A stretch of DNA of 64,000 nt. Source: an uncultured Collinsella sp. (GTDB lineage Bacteria > Actinomycetota > Coriobacteriia > Coriobacteriales > Coriobacteriaceae). This document shows, in pieces, positions 35,046 through 42,232 of this stretch (positions within the stretch are counted from its first letter, which is position 1; the number at the start of each line of letters is the position of its first letter). The translations under genes were made by a program, and so were the position numbers. The stretch spans positions 11,905-75,904 of the forward strand of contig UQIC01000007.1 of the NCBI GenBank assembly GCA_900540985.1, given 5' to 3'. The notes below the pieces were generated by a model, which worked only from the letters and a program-made list of their open reading frames with translations, was not told the DNA's origin and did not search any database.

Positions 35046-35384
35046 ATGAAGACTATTAAGTCTCGGCAAGATTTCGAGCATGTGTTCAGTCAGGGGCGTC
35101 GTTTTAATCACCCTCTGATTCGAATGACCATATGTGAATCGGTTGGCGAAGGCGACTCCGGAAGGGTCGCCTTCGTTGGTGCTAAACGGCTCGGTTGCGC
35201 TGTCGTGCGCAACCGTTCTAAGCGTGTGATGCGCGAGGCCGCCCGCAGCTGCGGATTTCCCGTTGCGGGTTATGACATCATCTTGTTCGCAACTCCCAAG
35301 ACGAGGGTTTCCTCGCCGCAGGAGATGGACAAGGCATTGCGTTTGCTTATGAAACGCGCCGGCGTTGCCGGGGAGGAGCGATGA
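35046..35384 (+). CDS. rnpA: Ribonuclease P protein component
   Basis: 112-aa basic protein that assists the catalytic RNA in 5' tRNA maturation. The family motif RNRSKRVMREAAR (about 57-69) and AFVGAKRLGCAVVRNR are present. There is no clear ribosome site before the ATG, so it probably relies on coupling to rpmH. It overlaps yidD by 4 bp (ATGA). Confidence 0.95.
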   Translation: MKTIKSRQDFEHVFSQGRRFNHPLIRMTICESVGEGDSGRVAFVGAKRLGCAVVRNRSKRVMREAARSCGFPVAGYDIILFATPKTRVSSPQEMDKALRLLMKRAGVAGEER

Positions 35385-35605
35385 GCAATCACGTTTTGCG
35401 ACGTGTTGCCATCGCTCCTATTCGCATATATCAACAGGTTATTTCGCCCTTATTGCCTGACGCCTGCATTTATTACCCAACGTGCTCGCAATACGCCGTC
35501 CAGGCGATTGAGAAGTACGGTGTTTTTAGAGGCTGCTGGCTTGCCGTGAGGCGCATCGCTCGCTGTAATCCCCTGCACGTCGGCGGTTATGACCCTGTGC
35601 CCTAG
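35381..35605 (+). CDS. yidD: Membrane protein insertion efficiency factor YidD
   Basis: 74-aa protein with the invariant three-Cys pattern of the family: CIYYPTCSQYA and a later RCNPLHVGGYDPVP ending. It is amphipathic and acts next to YidC at the membrane. The start overlaps the rnpA stop, and yidC follows after 29 bp. Confidence 0.96.
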   Translation: MSNHVLRRVAIAPIRIYQQVISPLLPDACIYYPTCSQYAVQAIEKYGVFRGCWLAVRRIARCNPLHVGGYDPVP

Positions 35606-35634
35606 CGGGCACTCGCTATCGGAGGAAAACTTAC

Positions 35635-36405
35635 ATGTGGGATTGGATCGTTAACATCCTTTTCGAGCTGCTCAAGCTCATCCAGACCTTTGCGGTCGAC
35701 TGGGGCCTGTCCATCATCATCCTGGTGGTCATCATCCGTCTGCTGCTGACGCCGCTTATGCTCAAATCGACCAAGTCGACGGCTCGCATGCAGGTGCTGC
35801 AGCCCAAGATGCTCGAGATCCAGGAGCGCTATGCCGACGATCCCCAGCGTCAGGCCGAGGAGATGCAGAAGTTCTACAGCGAGAACAAGTTCAACCCGAT
35901 GGCTGGTTGTTTGCCGCTGTTGATCCAGATGCCTGTCCTGTTCGCCCTGTTTACGTTGCTGCGCAACTTGCCGCAGTACTTTAACGACGGCACGTTCTCG
36001 TTCTTCAACATCCTGCCCGACCTGACCACCACGCCGAGCGCTTCCTTTGCCGATGGCTTTATGGTTGCGCTGCCTGCGCTGGTCTGCCTGATTCTGTTCG
36101 CCGTCCTGACCCTGATTCCGCAGCTCTATATGTCGCGCAACCAGACCGGCCAGCAGGCTCAGAGCATGCGTATGATGGCTGTTGTCATGACGGTCATGAT
36201 GCTCTGGATGGGCTGGAGCCTTCCCGTTGGTGTTCTGCTGTACTACGACGTCTCGTCTGCTTGGCAGGTTATCCAGCAGATTTTTGTGACGCAGAAGGTT
36301 ATCGAGAAGGCCAAGGCCGATGAGGAGGAGCGTCTTAAGAACGCGCCGCTGCAGGTTGAGGTCACTCGTCGAGAGAAGAAGCCGCGCCCGCACAAGAAGA
36401 AGTAG
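35635..36405 (+). CDS. yidC: Membrane protein insertase YidC (Oxa1 family)
   Basis: 256-aa Gram-positive-type YidC without the large periplasmic domain of proteobacteria. Five hydrophobic segments are seen (about 3-20, 25-42, 90-112, 140-165, 185-220). The cytoplasmic hairpin is DDPQRQAEEMQKFYSENKFNP, and the Arg of the hydrophilic groove is near VVIIRLLLTPLM. A Lys/Arg-rich tail (EKKPRPHKKK) probably contacts ribosomes. No lipobox Cys is seen. GGAGG precedes the ATG. Confidence 0.95.
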   Translation: MWDWIVNILFELLKLIQTFAVDWGLSIIILVVIIRLLLTPLMLKSTKSTARMQVLQPKMLEIQERYADDPQRQAEEMQKFYSENKFNPMAGCLPLLIQMPVLFALFTLLRNLPQYFNDGTFSFFNILPDLTTTPSASFADGFMVALPALVCLILFAVLTLIPQLYMSRNQTGQQAQSMRMMAVVMTVMMLWMGWSLPVGVLLYYDVSSAWQVIQQIFVTQKVIEKAKADEEERLKNAPLQVEVTRREKKPRPHKKK

Positions 36406-36422
36406 TGGGATATCAATCTTAT

Positions 36423-36434
36423 TTAGGTACCTAA
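36423..36434. repeat. TTAGGTACCTAA palindrome, copy 1
   Basis: Perfect 12-bp palindrome 15 bp before the jag start. An identical copy lies at 39927-39938, at the end of the gene behind parB. It contains a KpnI site; its role is unknown. Confidence 0.5.
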
Positions 36435-36449
36435 CTTTTGGAGTACGTT

Positions 36450-37019
36450 ATGTCTGAAGAGATCATCGAGGATATGCTTGAGGAGGTTGCCCCGCAGGTC
36501 GCGGGCGATTATCCCGAGATTGCACAGCGCTACAAGGCTGGTGAAGAGCTGACCGATGAGGAGCTCGACACCATTGCCGATGTTGCGATTTCCATCCTGC
36601 GTTCCATCCTTTCGCACTTCGATGCCGCCAACTCTCCTATCGATGAGTATGAGGGTGACGAGGGTGAGCTGATTCTGGATGTAACGGCTCCCGATCTTGC
36701 TGTTCTCATTGGCCGTCATGGTCGCACCCTTGATGCCCTTCAGGTTATGTTCTCTTTGCTGGTGAGCCGCAAGCTTGGCTTTAGGTATCCGGTTGTAGTG
36801 GACGTCGAGGGATACAAGAGCCGCCGTCAGGACAAGGTTGCCTCCATGGCTCAGTCTGCTGCCGAGCGCGCCATCCGCACTCACAAGAGTGTTTCGCTTC
36901 CGCCCATGAATGCCTACGAGCGTCGACTGGTTCACATTGCACTTCGTGGCAATGATGCGGTCGATACTCATTCTGAGGGTTCTGACCCTGATCGCCATGT
37001 AGTGATTGTTGCTCGATAA
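36450..37019 (+). CDS. jag: RNA-binding protein KhpB/Jag
   Basis: 189-aa protein with a KH-type domain (about 70-145: DVTAPDLAVLIGRHGRTLDALQ) and a C-terminal R3H domain (about 146-189: AYERRLVHIALRGND...). KhpB with KhpA affects cell-division and cell-wall mRNAs in Gram-positives. The N-terminal Jag-N segment is replaced by a short acidic stretch (EEIIEDMLEEVAP). The ATG at 36450 is chosen over an in-frame TTG four codons earlier because TTTGGAGT lies in front of it. A terminator follows. Confidence 0.9.
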   Translation: MSEEIIEDMLEEVAPQVAGDYPEIAQRYKAGEELTDEELDTIADVAISILRSILSHFDAANSPIDEYEGDEGELILDVTAPDLAVLIGRHGRTLDALQVMFSLLVSRKLGFRYPVVVDVEGYKSRRQDKVASMAQSAAERAIRTHKSVSLPPMNAYERRLVHIALRGNDAVDTHSEGSDPDRHVVIVAR

Positions 37020-37037
37020 TCTACTCGAGCTTATGCT

Positions 37038-37069
37038 AAGGGGACGTGGTTTCCACGTCCCCTTTTTTT
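37038..37069 (+). terminator. Intrinsic terminator after jag
   Basis: AAGGGGACGTGG pairs with CCACGTCCCCTT around a TTT loop, followed by a T run. It ends the rpmH-jag operon. Confidence 0.92.
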
Positions 37070-37115
37070 GTCAAAAGTTCTCGATACACTGATTTTTGTC
37101 AGAAAGGAGCTTTCG

Positions 37116-37853
37116 TTGTTAGTACTTACTGATCAGCAGGCTGACGAGATGTTGTGTCGTCTAACTTCCTATTGCAAAGAGTATTCCTTGAGCGTAACTG
37201 ATGTTGAACTGAGGAAATGTATTCAGCATTTGGATTTGGTTCTGGAAATAAATAAGACAACCAATCTCACCCGTATTCTTAACGTAGAAGATGCTGCAGT
37301 ACTTCATATCCTTGACTCACTTGTTTTGCTCCCTTATATCGATAAGGCTCCTGAGGGAGCTTTGCTCGATATGGGAACAGGTGCGGGCTTCCCTGGTATT
37401 CCATTAACCATAACCACGCATCGTAAAGCAACTTATATTGACTCTGTTGGCAAGAAGGTTGATGCAGTCAATTCCTTTGTCCATGCTCTTGGATTGAAAC
37501 ATGCTCATGCGGTCCATGATCGTCTTGAAGAATATGCTCGAAGCCATAAGAAGCAGTTCTCTGTCGTAACCGCCCGCGCACTGGCCCCTTTACCGATTCT
37601 TGTTGAGTATGCGGCGCCGTACCTCAAGGATGGAGGGCTATTTGTTATCACCAAGGGCAATCCTTCGGATGAGGAGCTTGCTTCCGGCATGTCAGCAGCA
37701 AAGATTTGCGGCTTCACTTTGCTTCTGAATGACGCTATCGATTTGCCTGAGGGCCTGGGCCACAGGGAGTTCATTGTTCTTAAGAAGAGTCATCCAGCAT
37801 CCGTTTCATTGCCTCGTGCAAATGGCATGGCCAAGAAGAATCCGCTTGCCTAG
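37116..37853 (+). CDS. rsmG: 16S rRNA (guanine527-N7)-methyltransferase
   Basis: 245-aa SAM-dependent methyltransferase (GidB). The SAM-binding motif LLDMGTGAGFPGIPL lies at about 85-99, followed by DSVGKKVDAVN and the TARALAPLP segment. I place the start at the TTG at 37116: AAAGGAG lies 6 nt upstream and the jag terminator rules out the longer frame from 37068. The gene and the following parAB are clearly more AT-rich than the rest of the window. Two codons after the last sense codon the first parS begins. Confidence 0.93.
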   Translation: MLVLTDQQADEMLCRLTSYCKEYSLSVTDVELRKCIQHLDLVLEINKTTNLTRILNVEDAAVLHILDSLVLLPYIDKAPEGALLDMGTGAGFPGIPLTITTHRKATYIDSVGKKVDAVNSFVHALGLKHAHAVHDRLEEYARSHKKQFSVVTARALAPLPILVEYAAPYLKDGGLFVITKGNPSDEELASGMSAAKICGFTLLLNDAIDLPEGLGHREFIVLKKSHPASVSLPRANGMAKKNPLA

Positions 37854-37854
37854 A

Positions 37855-37870
37855 TGTTTCACGTGAAACA
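37855..37870. promoter_or_regulatory. parS site 1
   Basis: TGTTTCACGTGAAACA, a perfect match to the bacterial parS consensus, starting 2 bp after the rsmG stop codon. Confidence 0.96.
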
Positions 37871-37893
37871 TAATGGATACTAACAACTTGCAG

Positions 37894-37909
37894 TGTTTCA
37901 CGTGAAACA
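37894..37909. promoter_or_regulatory. parS site 2
   Basis: Second perfect TGTTTCACGTGAAACA, exactly 39 bp after the first. Confidence 0.96.
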
Positions 37910-37932
37910 TGGCGGTTGATATCGAATCGGAA

Positions 37933-37948
37933 TGTTTCACGTGAAACA
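37933..37948. promoter_or_regulatory. parS site 3
   Basis: Third perfect TGTTTCACGTGAAACA, exactly 39 bp after the second and 40 bp before the parA start. All three lie in the likely parAB promoter region. Confidence 0.96.
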
Positions 37949-37987
37949 TCCTCCGTTTGATAGCTTTAATACACACCAGGAGGGACC

Positions 37988-38788
37988 GTGGGATTTCGCG
38001 ACGTTAAGCGTTCTAAGAGCGCAAAAGACACGCGTATTATTGCAATCATCAATCAAAAAGGCGGCGTCGGTAAGTCAACGACGGCTGTAAACCTTGCAGC
38101 AGCACTGGGTGAGCAGGGTCGTAAGACGCTGATTGTCGATTTTGATCCGCAAGGAAACAGCACTAGCGGATTTGGAATTGAAAAAGAAGACCTTGACTAC
38201 TGCATTTATGATGCATTGTTGAACGATGTGCCGGCAGAATCACTTGTTCTTGATACAAATTGTAAAAAGGTATTCGTTATTCCGGCTACAATTCAGCTTG
38301 CAGGCGCGGAAATTGAGCTCGTAAGCGCAATCGCTCGTGAAACCCGCCTCAAAGATTTGCTTGAGCCGATTCAGGACGAGTTCGATTTTATTTTCATTGA
38401 CTGTCCCCCCTCGCTCGGCCTGCTTACTATCAACGCCTTGACCGCAGCAGACAGCGTTTTGATTCCGATCCAATGCGAGTATTATGCACTCGAGGGCGTT
38501 ACGAAGCTGCTTGAGTCAATGAAGATGGTCAAATCACGTCTGAACAAGGGCTTAGACACCTATGGTGTGCTTATGACCATGTATGACTCGCGTACTTCTC
38601 TATCGAATCAGGTTGTTGAGGAGGTTCAATCGTACTTTGGTGATAAGGCGTTTAAGACGCTGATCCCCCGTACGGTTAAAATCTCCGAAGCTCCGTCTTT
38701 TGGAGAACCGGTAATTACCTATGCACCTCAAAATAAGGGTGCAAAAGCGTATATGAACCTTGCAAAAGAGGTGATCAAGCGTGCCTAG
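37988..38788 (+). CDS. parA: Chromosome partitioning ATPase ParA/Soj
   Basis: 266-aa deviant Walker-type ATPase that drives origin segregation with ParB and, in Bacillus, also regulates DnaA. Walker A KGGVGKSTT (about 25-33) with the signature lysine, VDFDPQGN (Walker A'), and IDCPPSLG (about 139). The GTG start follows CAGGAGGGA. The stop overlaps the parB start by 8 bp. Directly behind the parS array. Confidence 0.96.
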   Translation: MGFRDVKRSKSAKDTRIIAIINQKGGVGKSTTAVNLAAALGEQGRKTLIVDFDPQGNSTSGFGIEKEDLDYCIYDALLNDVPAESLVLDTNCKKVFVIPATIQLAGAEIELVSAIARETRLKDLLEPIQDEFDFIFIDCPPSLGLLTINALTAADSVLIPIQCEYYALEGVTKLLESMKMVKSRLNKGLDTYGVLMTMYDSRTSLSNQVVEEVQSYFGDKAFKTLIPRTVKISEAPSFGEPVITYAPQNKGAKAYMNLAKEVIKRA

Positions 38789-39686
38789 TGTAAAGAAACG
38801 TGGCGGATTGGGACGTGGACTCAATGCTTTGGTCTCAGAGGCCGAGTATGAGACCGGTGGTTCGACTACATCGGCTGCAACTACTTCATCTGAAATAAAA
38901 CTACCTATTGAGGATATCGTTCCCAACCCTAATCAGCCGCGAATTCACTTTAACGAAACTGAACTTCGTGAGCTGAGCGAGTCAATCCAAGAACATGGCG
39001 TTTTGCAGCCGCTATTGGTTCGCAAGCATGGAAACGGCTATGAGATCATTGCCGGTGAGCGTCGTTACCAGGCGTCAAAACTTGCTGGTCTTGAGGAACT
39101 GCCTGTCATCATTAAAGATGTTAATGATGAAGAGATGCTAGCTCTTGCTCTTATCGAAAACCTTCAGCGTTCTGATCTAAATCCCGTCGAAGAGGCTAAG
39201 GGCTACCGCCAGCTTATCGATGCCAGCGGTATGACCCAGGAGGCATTGTCGAAGGCGGTAAGCAAGTCACGTTCTGCAATTACAAACTCGCTGCGTCTTC
39301 TTGACCTCCCCGAAGTCGTGCAGCAGATGATTTTTGAGGGCAAACTTACTGCTGGTCATGCACGTGCGATTCTTGCAGTTCCCTATGAGGATGCTCGAAT
39401 TCGACTTGCTGAGAAGGTTGTTGCTGAGGGCCTTTCCGTAAGAGCGACAGAAAATCTTGCTCCGTTGTTTTCTGCCGGAGAGACACCTAAAACTCCGAGG
39501 CCTGCAACGCCCCAGTCTTTTAAAAAGGCTGCCCGCGTGCTTCGTCAGGTTTTTAATACCAACGTGCGTGTGAAGAGCTCGCGTGGAAAAAATAAGATTG
39601 AGATTGAGTTTAAAGACGAGGAAGAGCTCTCTCGTATTCTTGGCGAAATGATTCAGTTTGATCAAGGAGACCAAGATGAGGAATAG
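38781..39686 (+). CDS. parB: Chromosome partitioning protein ParB/Spo0J
   Basis: 301-aa CTP-dependent DNA clamp that loads at parS. The N-terminal catalytic domain has the CTP-binding motif AGERRYQASK (about 94) and ENLQRSDLNPVEEAKGY. The central helix-turn-helix is about 155-180 (TQEALSKAVSKSRSAITNSL). The C-terminal dimer domain follows a short Pro/Lys linker. The GTG start lies within parA. The downstream small gene overlaps its end by 11 bp. Confidence 0.96.
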   Translation: MPSVKKRGGLGRGLNALVSEAEYETGGSTTSAATTSSEIKLPIEDIVPNPNQPRIHFNETELRELSESIQEHGVLQPLLVRKHGNGYEIIAGERRYQASKLAGLEELPVIIKDVNDEEMLALALIENLQRSDLNPVEEAKGYRQLIDASGMTQEALSKAVSKSRSAITNSLRLLDLPEVVQQMIFEGKLTAGHARAILAVPYEDARIRLAEKVVAEGLSVRATENLAPLFSAGETPKTPRPATPQSFKKAARVLRQVFNTNVRVKSSRGKNKIEIEFKDEEELSRILGEMIQFDQGDQDEE

Positions 39687-39930
39687 GATTTTAACTGCGA
39701 TTGCATTGGCGACGACTCTCGCGGCTGGCGCCTTTGCTGGCTTTAAGATCGCGACAGACGATGATCTTCGAGGTCGTTTGCTTCGTGGTGCGCAAGATAT
39801 CGTCGATACATCCAAGAAGAAAATGGATGTTATGACAGAAGATGTTGCCATGCGCACTGCTCAGGTAACGAAGAATCCCAAGATCAATCAAGGTTGGGTT
39901 AGCAACCAATGGGAAAATGTAGGCTATTAG
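39676..39930 (+). CDS. Small membrane-anchored protein behind parB
   Basis: 84-aa protein with an N-terminal hydrophobic segment (about 5-25: ILTAIALATTLAAGAFAG) followed by a charged, helical region (LRGRLLRGAQDIVDTSKKKMD). It may be a membrane anchor with a cytoplasmic tail, loosely resembling YtxH-type proteins. The ATG at 39676 has AAGGAGA 5 nt upstream and lies inside parB, so it is coupled to ParB. Function unknown. Confidence 0.75.
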   Translation: MRNRILTAIALATTLAAGAFAGFKIATDDDLRGRLLRGAQDIVDTSKKKMDVMTEDVAMRTAQVTKNPKINQGWVSNQWENVGY

Positions 39931-39938
39931 GTACCTAA
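39927..39938. repeat. TTAGGTACCTAA palindrome, copy 2
   Basis: Identical to the copy before jag at 36423-36434; this one overlaps the TAG stop of the small membrane protein. Confidence 0.5.
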
Positions 39939-39958
39939 CAATTACCAGTATATTTTGG

Positions 39959-39998
39959 AGGGTCTTTGTCTGATTCACGAGACAAGGACCCCTTATTT
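39959..39998 (+). terminator. Terminator of the parAB transcript
   Basis: GGTCTTTGTCT (39961-39971) and AGACAAGGACC (39980-39990) form a stem followed by CCTTATTTT. Confidence 0.75.
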
Positions 39999-40054
39999 TG
40001 CCCGTAAAAAATGGGACCAGCAGCAGCAAAGTTAAAATTGTGGTCAATAAATGA

Positions 40055-40091
40055 AACAGTCCCGGTTACATATCCTGCAACCGGGACTGTT
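40055..40091 (-). terminator. Terminator of rlmN
   Basis: AACAGTCCCGGTT (40055-40067) and its complement (40079-40091) form a 13-bp stem; in the minus direction a T-rich stretch (TCATTTATT) follows. Confidence 0.75.
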
Positions 40092-40094
40092 CGA

Positions 40095-40110
40095 TGTTTC
40101 ACATGAAACG
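40095..40110. promoter_or_regulatory. Degenerate parS-like site downstream of rlmN
   Basis: TGTTTCACATGAAACG matches 14 of 16 positions of the parS consensus, 2.1 kb from the main array, in the gap just beyond the rlmN stop codon. Confidence 0.6.
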
Positions 40111-40128
40111 TTTTGGGGTGCGACTCCC

Positions 40129-41181
40129 CTATGCGTTCTTCTGAACTTTGAAGCGCTGCTTCAGCTGTCCGCAGGCGGCGTCAATATCGTTACCACGGGA
40201 GTTACGAATCGTGGTCTCGATGCCACGGGACTCAAGACGACGCTGAAGATCCTCAACCTTATGAATCGGCGACGGCTTGAGCGGGCTGCCCTCGATGTCG
40301 TTAAGCTGAATCAGGTTAACGTGGCACAGCGTTCCTTCGCAGAAGTCGCAGAGCGCCTGCATCTCGGGATTCGTATCGTTGACGCCTTCGATCATGGCAT
40401 ACTCATAGGTCGGGCGGCGGCCAGTCTTCTCGGTGTAAAGCTGAAGCGCCTCGTGAAGGCGAAGCAGCGTGTACTTCTTAACACCGGGCATGAGCTTGTT
40501 GCGTGTCGACTGGATGGCGGAATGCAGGGAAACGGCAAGCGTGAACTGCTCGGGGATGTCGGCAAATTTGCGAATACCGGGAATAACGCCGCTGGTAGAG
40601 ACGGTGAGGTGACGAGCGCCGATACCGATGCCATCGGGGTCGTTGAGGATTCGCAGCGCCTTGAGAACCTCGTCGTAGTTGGCAAACGGCTCGCCCTGGC
40701 CCATGAAGACAACGCTCGTGGCACGCTCGCCAAAGGCGTTGGATACATGAAGCACCTGGTCGACGATCTCTTGAGCGGTCAGCGAGCGCTTGAGGCCGTT
40801 GAGACCGGTAGCGCAAAAGGCGCAGCCCATGCCGCAGCCTGCCTGGGTGGAAACGCAAACAGAAAGCTTGTTACGGCGGGGCATGCCGACAGTCTCGACG
40901 GAAACGCCGTCGTGGTACTCGAGCAGATACTTGCGAGAGCCATCTTTGGAAACCTGCTTGGTTAGTTCAGTCGGCGTGTCAAAGGCAAAAGCCTCTTTAA
41001 GCTGTTCGCGGAAAGCCTTGGGAAGGTTGGTCATATCGTCAAACGAACAAACGTTCTTCTCAAAGACCCATTCGATGAGCTGCTTCGCGCGGAAGGCGGG
41101 CTGGCCAAGTTCGGCCACAAGGTCGCGAATATCGTTTTGGCTCAAGTCGCGAATGTCCTGAGATTTAGTCCTGGGATTCAT
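40129..41181 (-). CDS. rlmN: 23S rRNA (adenine2503-C2)-methyltransferase RlmN
   Basis: 350-aa radical SAM enzyme that methylates A2503 of 23S rRNA and also A37 of some tRNAs. The [4Fe-4S] motif CGMGCAFC is near residue 115. Other family segments: FMGQGEPFANYDEVLKAL, LAVSLHSA, and the C-terminal RNSRGNDIDAACGQL with the second catalytic Cys. The N-terminal RlmN domain (AELGQPAFRAKQLIEWVF) is typical. Monocistronic and divergent from ddl. Confidence 0.96.
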   Translation of the reverse strand: MNPRTKSQDIRDLSQNDIRDLVAELGQPAFRAKQLIEWVFEKNVCSFDDMTNLPKAFREQLKEAFAFDTPTELTKQVSKDGSRKYLLEYHDGVSVETVGMPRRNKLSVCVSTQAGCGMGCAFCATGLNGLKRSLTAQEIVDQVLHVSNAFGERATSVVFMGQGEPFANYDEVLKALRILNDPDGIGIGARHLTVSTSGVIPGIRKFADIPEQFTLAVSLHSAIQSTRNKLMPGVKKYTLLRLHEALQLYTEKTGRRPTYEYAMIEGVNDTNPEMQALCDFCEGTLCHVNLIQLNDIEGSPLKPSPIHKVEDLQRRLESRGIETTIRNSRGNDIDAACGQLKQRFKVQKNA

Positions 41182-41266
41182 GGAAGCCTTTCGATTTTGG
41201 GGAAACGTAGAGGGTATCGCTACAATATGGTATCAGCTGCAGAAATTATAGAGGAGGAGTCTGCCC

Positions 41267-42232
41267 ATGCCGGGTAAAAGCCTAGAGAACATGCACGTAG
41301 CGGTCTTGGCGGGCGGTCATTCCGCTGAGCGCGAGATCTCGCTCAATTCGGGAAAGAACGTCGTGGTTGCCTTGAAGGAGGCCGGCTACACTTCGGTGGA
41401 GCTGCTCGACACGGCTGCCGATGATTTTATGGTAACCATGGCGACCGGCGGCTTTGACGTGGCGTTTATCGCCATGCACGGTGCCGGCGGCGAGGATGGC
41501 GCCATGCAGGGCGCTATGGAGACCCTGGGTATCCCCTACACGGCCTCGGGCGTGCTTGCCAGCGCCTGCGGTGCCGACAAGGAGGTCTCTAAGCTCCTGT
41601 ACGCCAAGGCGGGCATTCCCGTTGCCCCCGGCCTTGCGCTCGAGGTGGGCGATGAAGTCGATATCGATCATATCGTCGAGGTTTGTGGCGAGCGCTGCTT
41701 TGTGAAGCCGGCCGTCAACGGTTCCAGCTATGGCATTTCCCTGGTCCATGAGCCCTCCGAGCTGCCCGCGGCAATCGCCAAGGCGTTTGAGTACGGCGAC
41801 AAAGTGCTGGTCGAGAAGTGCATCGAGGGTACCGAGATCACCGTCGGCGTATACGGCGAAGATGACGTGCGCGCTCTGCCGATTGTCGAGATTCACAAGC
41901 CCGAGGACTGCGAGTTCTACGATCTGGACGTGAAATATGTCGACCCTACGGACATCCATCGCATTCCGGCGCAGATTTCACCCGAGAACTACGCTCGTGC
42001 CCAGGAGCTTGCCTGTGCCGCTCACAAGGCGCTCGGTTGCCTGGGCATCTCGCGCAGCGATTTTATCGTGAGCGAGGACGGCCCCGTTATCCTCGAGACC
42101 AATACCATTCCCGGCATGACCGATACGTCGCTGTATCCGGATGAGATCCGCCACACCGACGACATGACGTTCCCGCAGGTTTGTGACAGTCTGATCCGTA
42201 TGGGTCTTCGTCGAGCGGGCATTGCATGCTAA
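41267..42232 (+). CDS. ddl: D-alanine--D-alanine ligase
   Basis: 321-aa ATP-grasp enzyme making the D-Ala-D-Ala ending of the peptidoglycan stem. AGGHSAEREISL start, VKPAVNGSSYGISLV ATP-grasp segment, and ETNTIPGMTD C-terminal motif. The omega loop reads EFYDLDVKY with the Tyr typical of D-Ala ligases rather than vancomycin-resistance D-lactate ligases. AGGAGG precedes the ATG. It overlaps the helicase gene behind it by 7 bp. Confidence 0.96.
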   Translation: MPGKSLENMHVAVLAGGHSAEREISLNSGKNVVVALKEAGYTSVELLDTAADDFMVTMATGGFDVAFIAMHGAGGEDGAMQGAMETLGIPYTASGVLASACGADKEVSKLLYAKAGIPVAPGLALEVGDEVDIDHIVEVCGERCFVKPAVNGSSYGISLVHEPSELPAAIAKAFEYGDKVLVEKCIEGTEITVGVYGEDDVRALPIVEIHKPEDCEFYDLDVKYVDPTDIHRIPAQISPENYARAQELACAAHKALGCLGISRSDFIVSEDGPVILETNTIPGMTDTSLYPDEIRHTDDMTFPQVCDSLIRMGLRRAGIAC

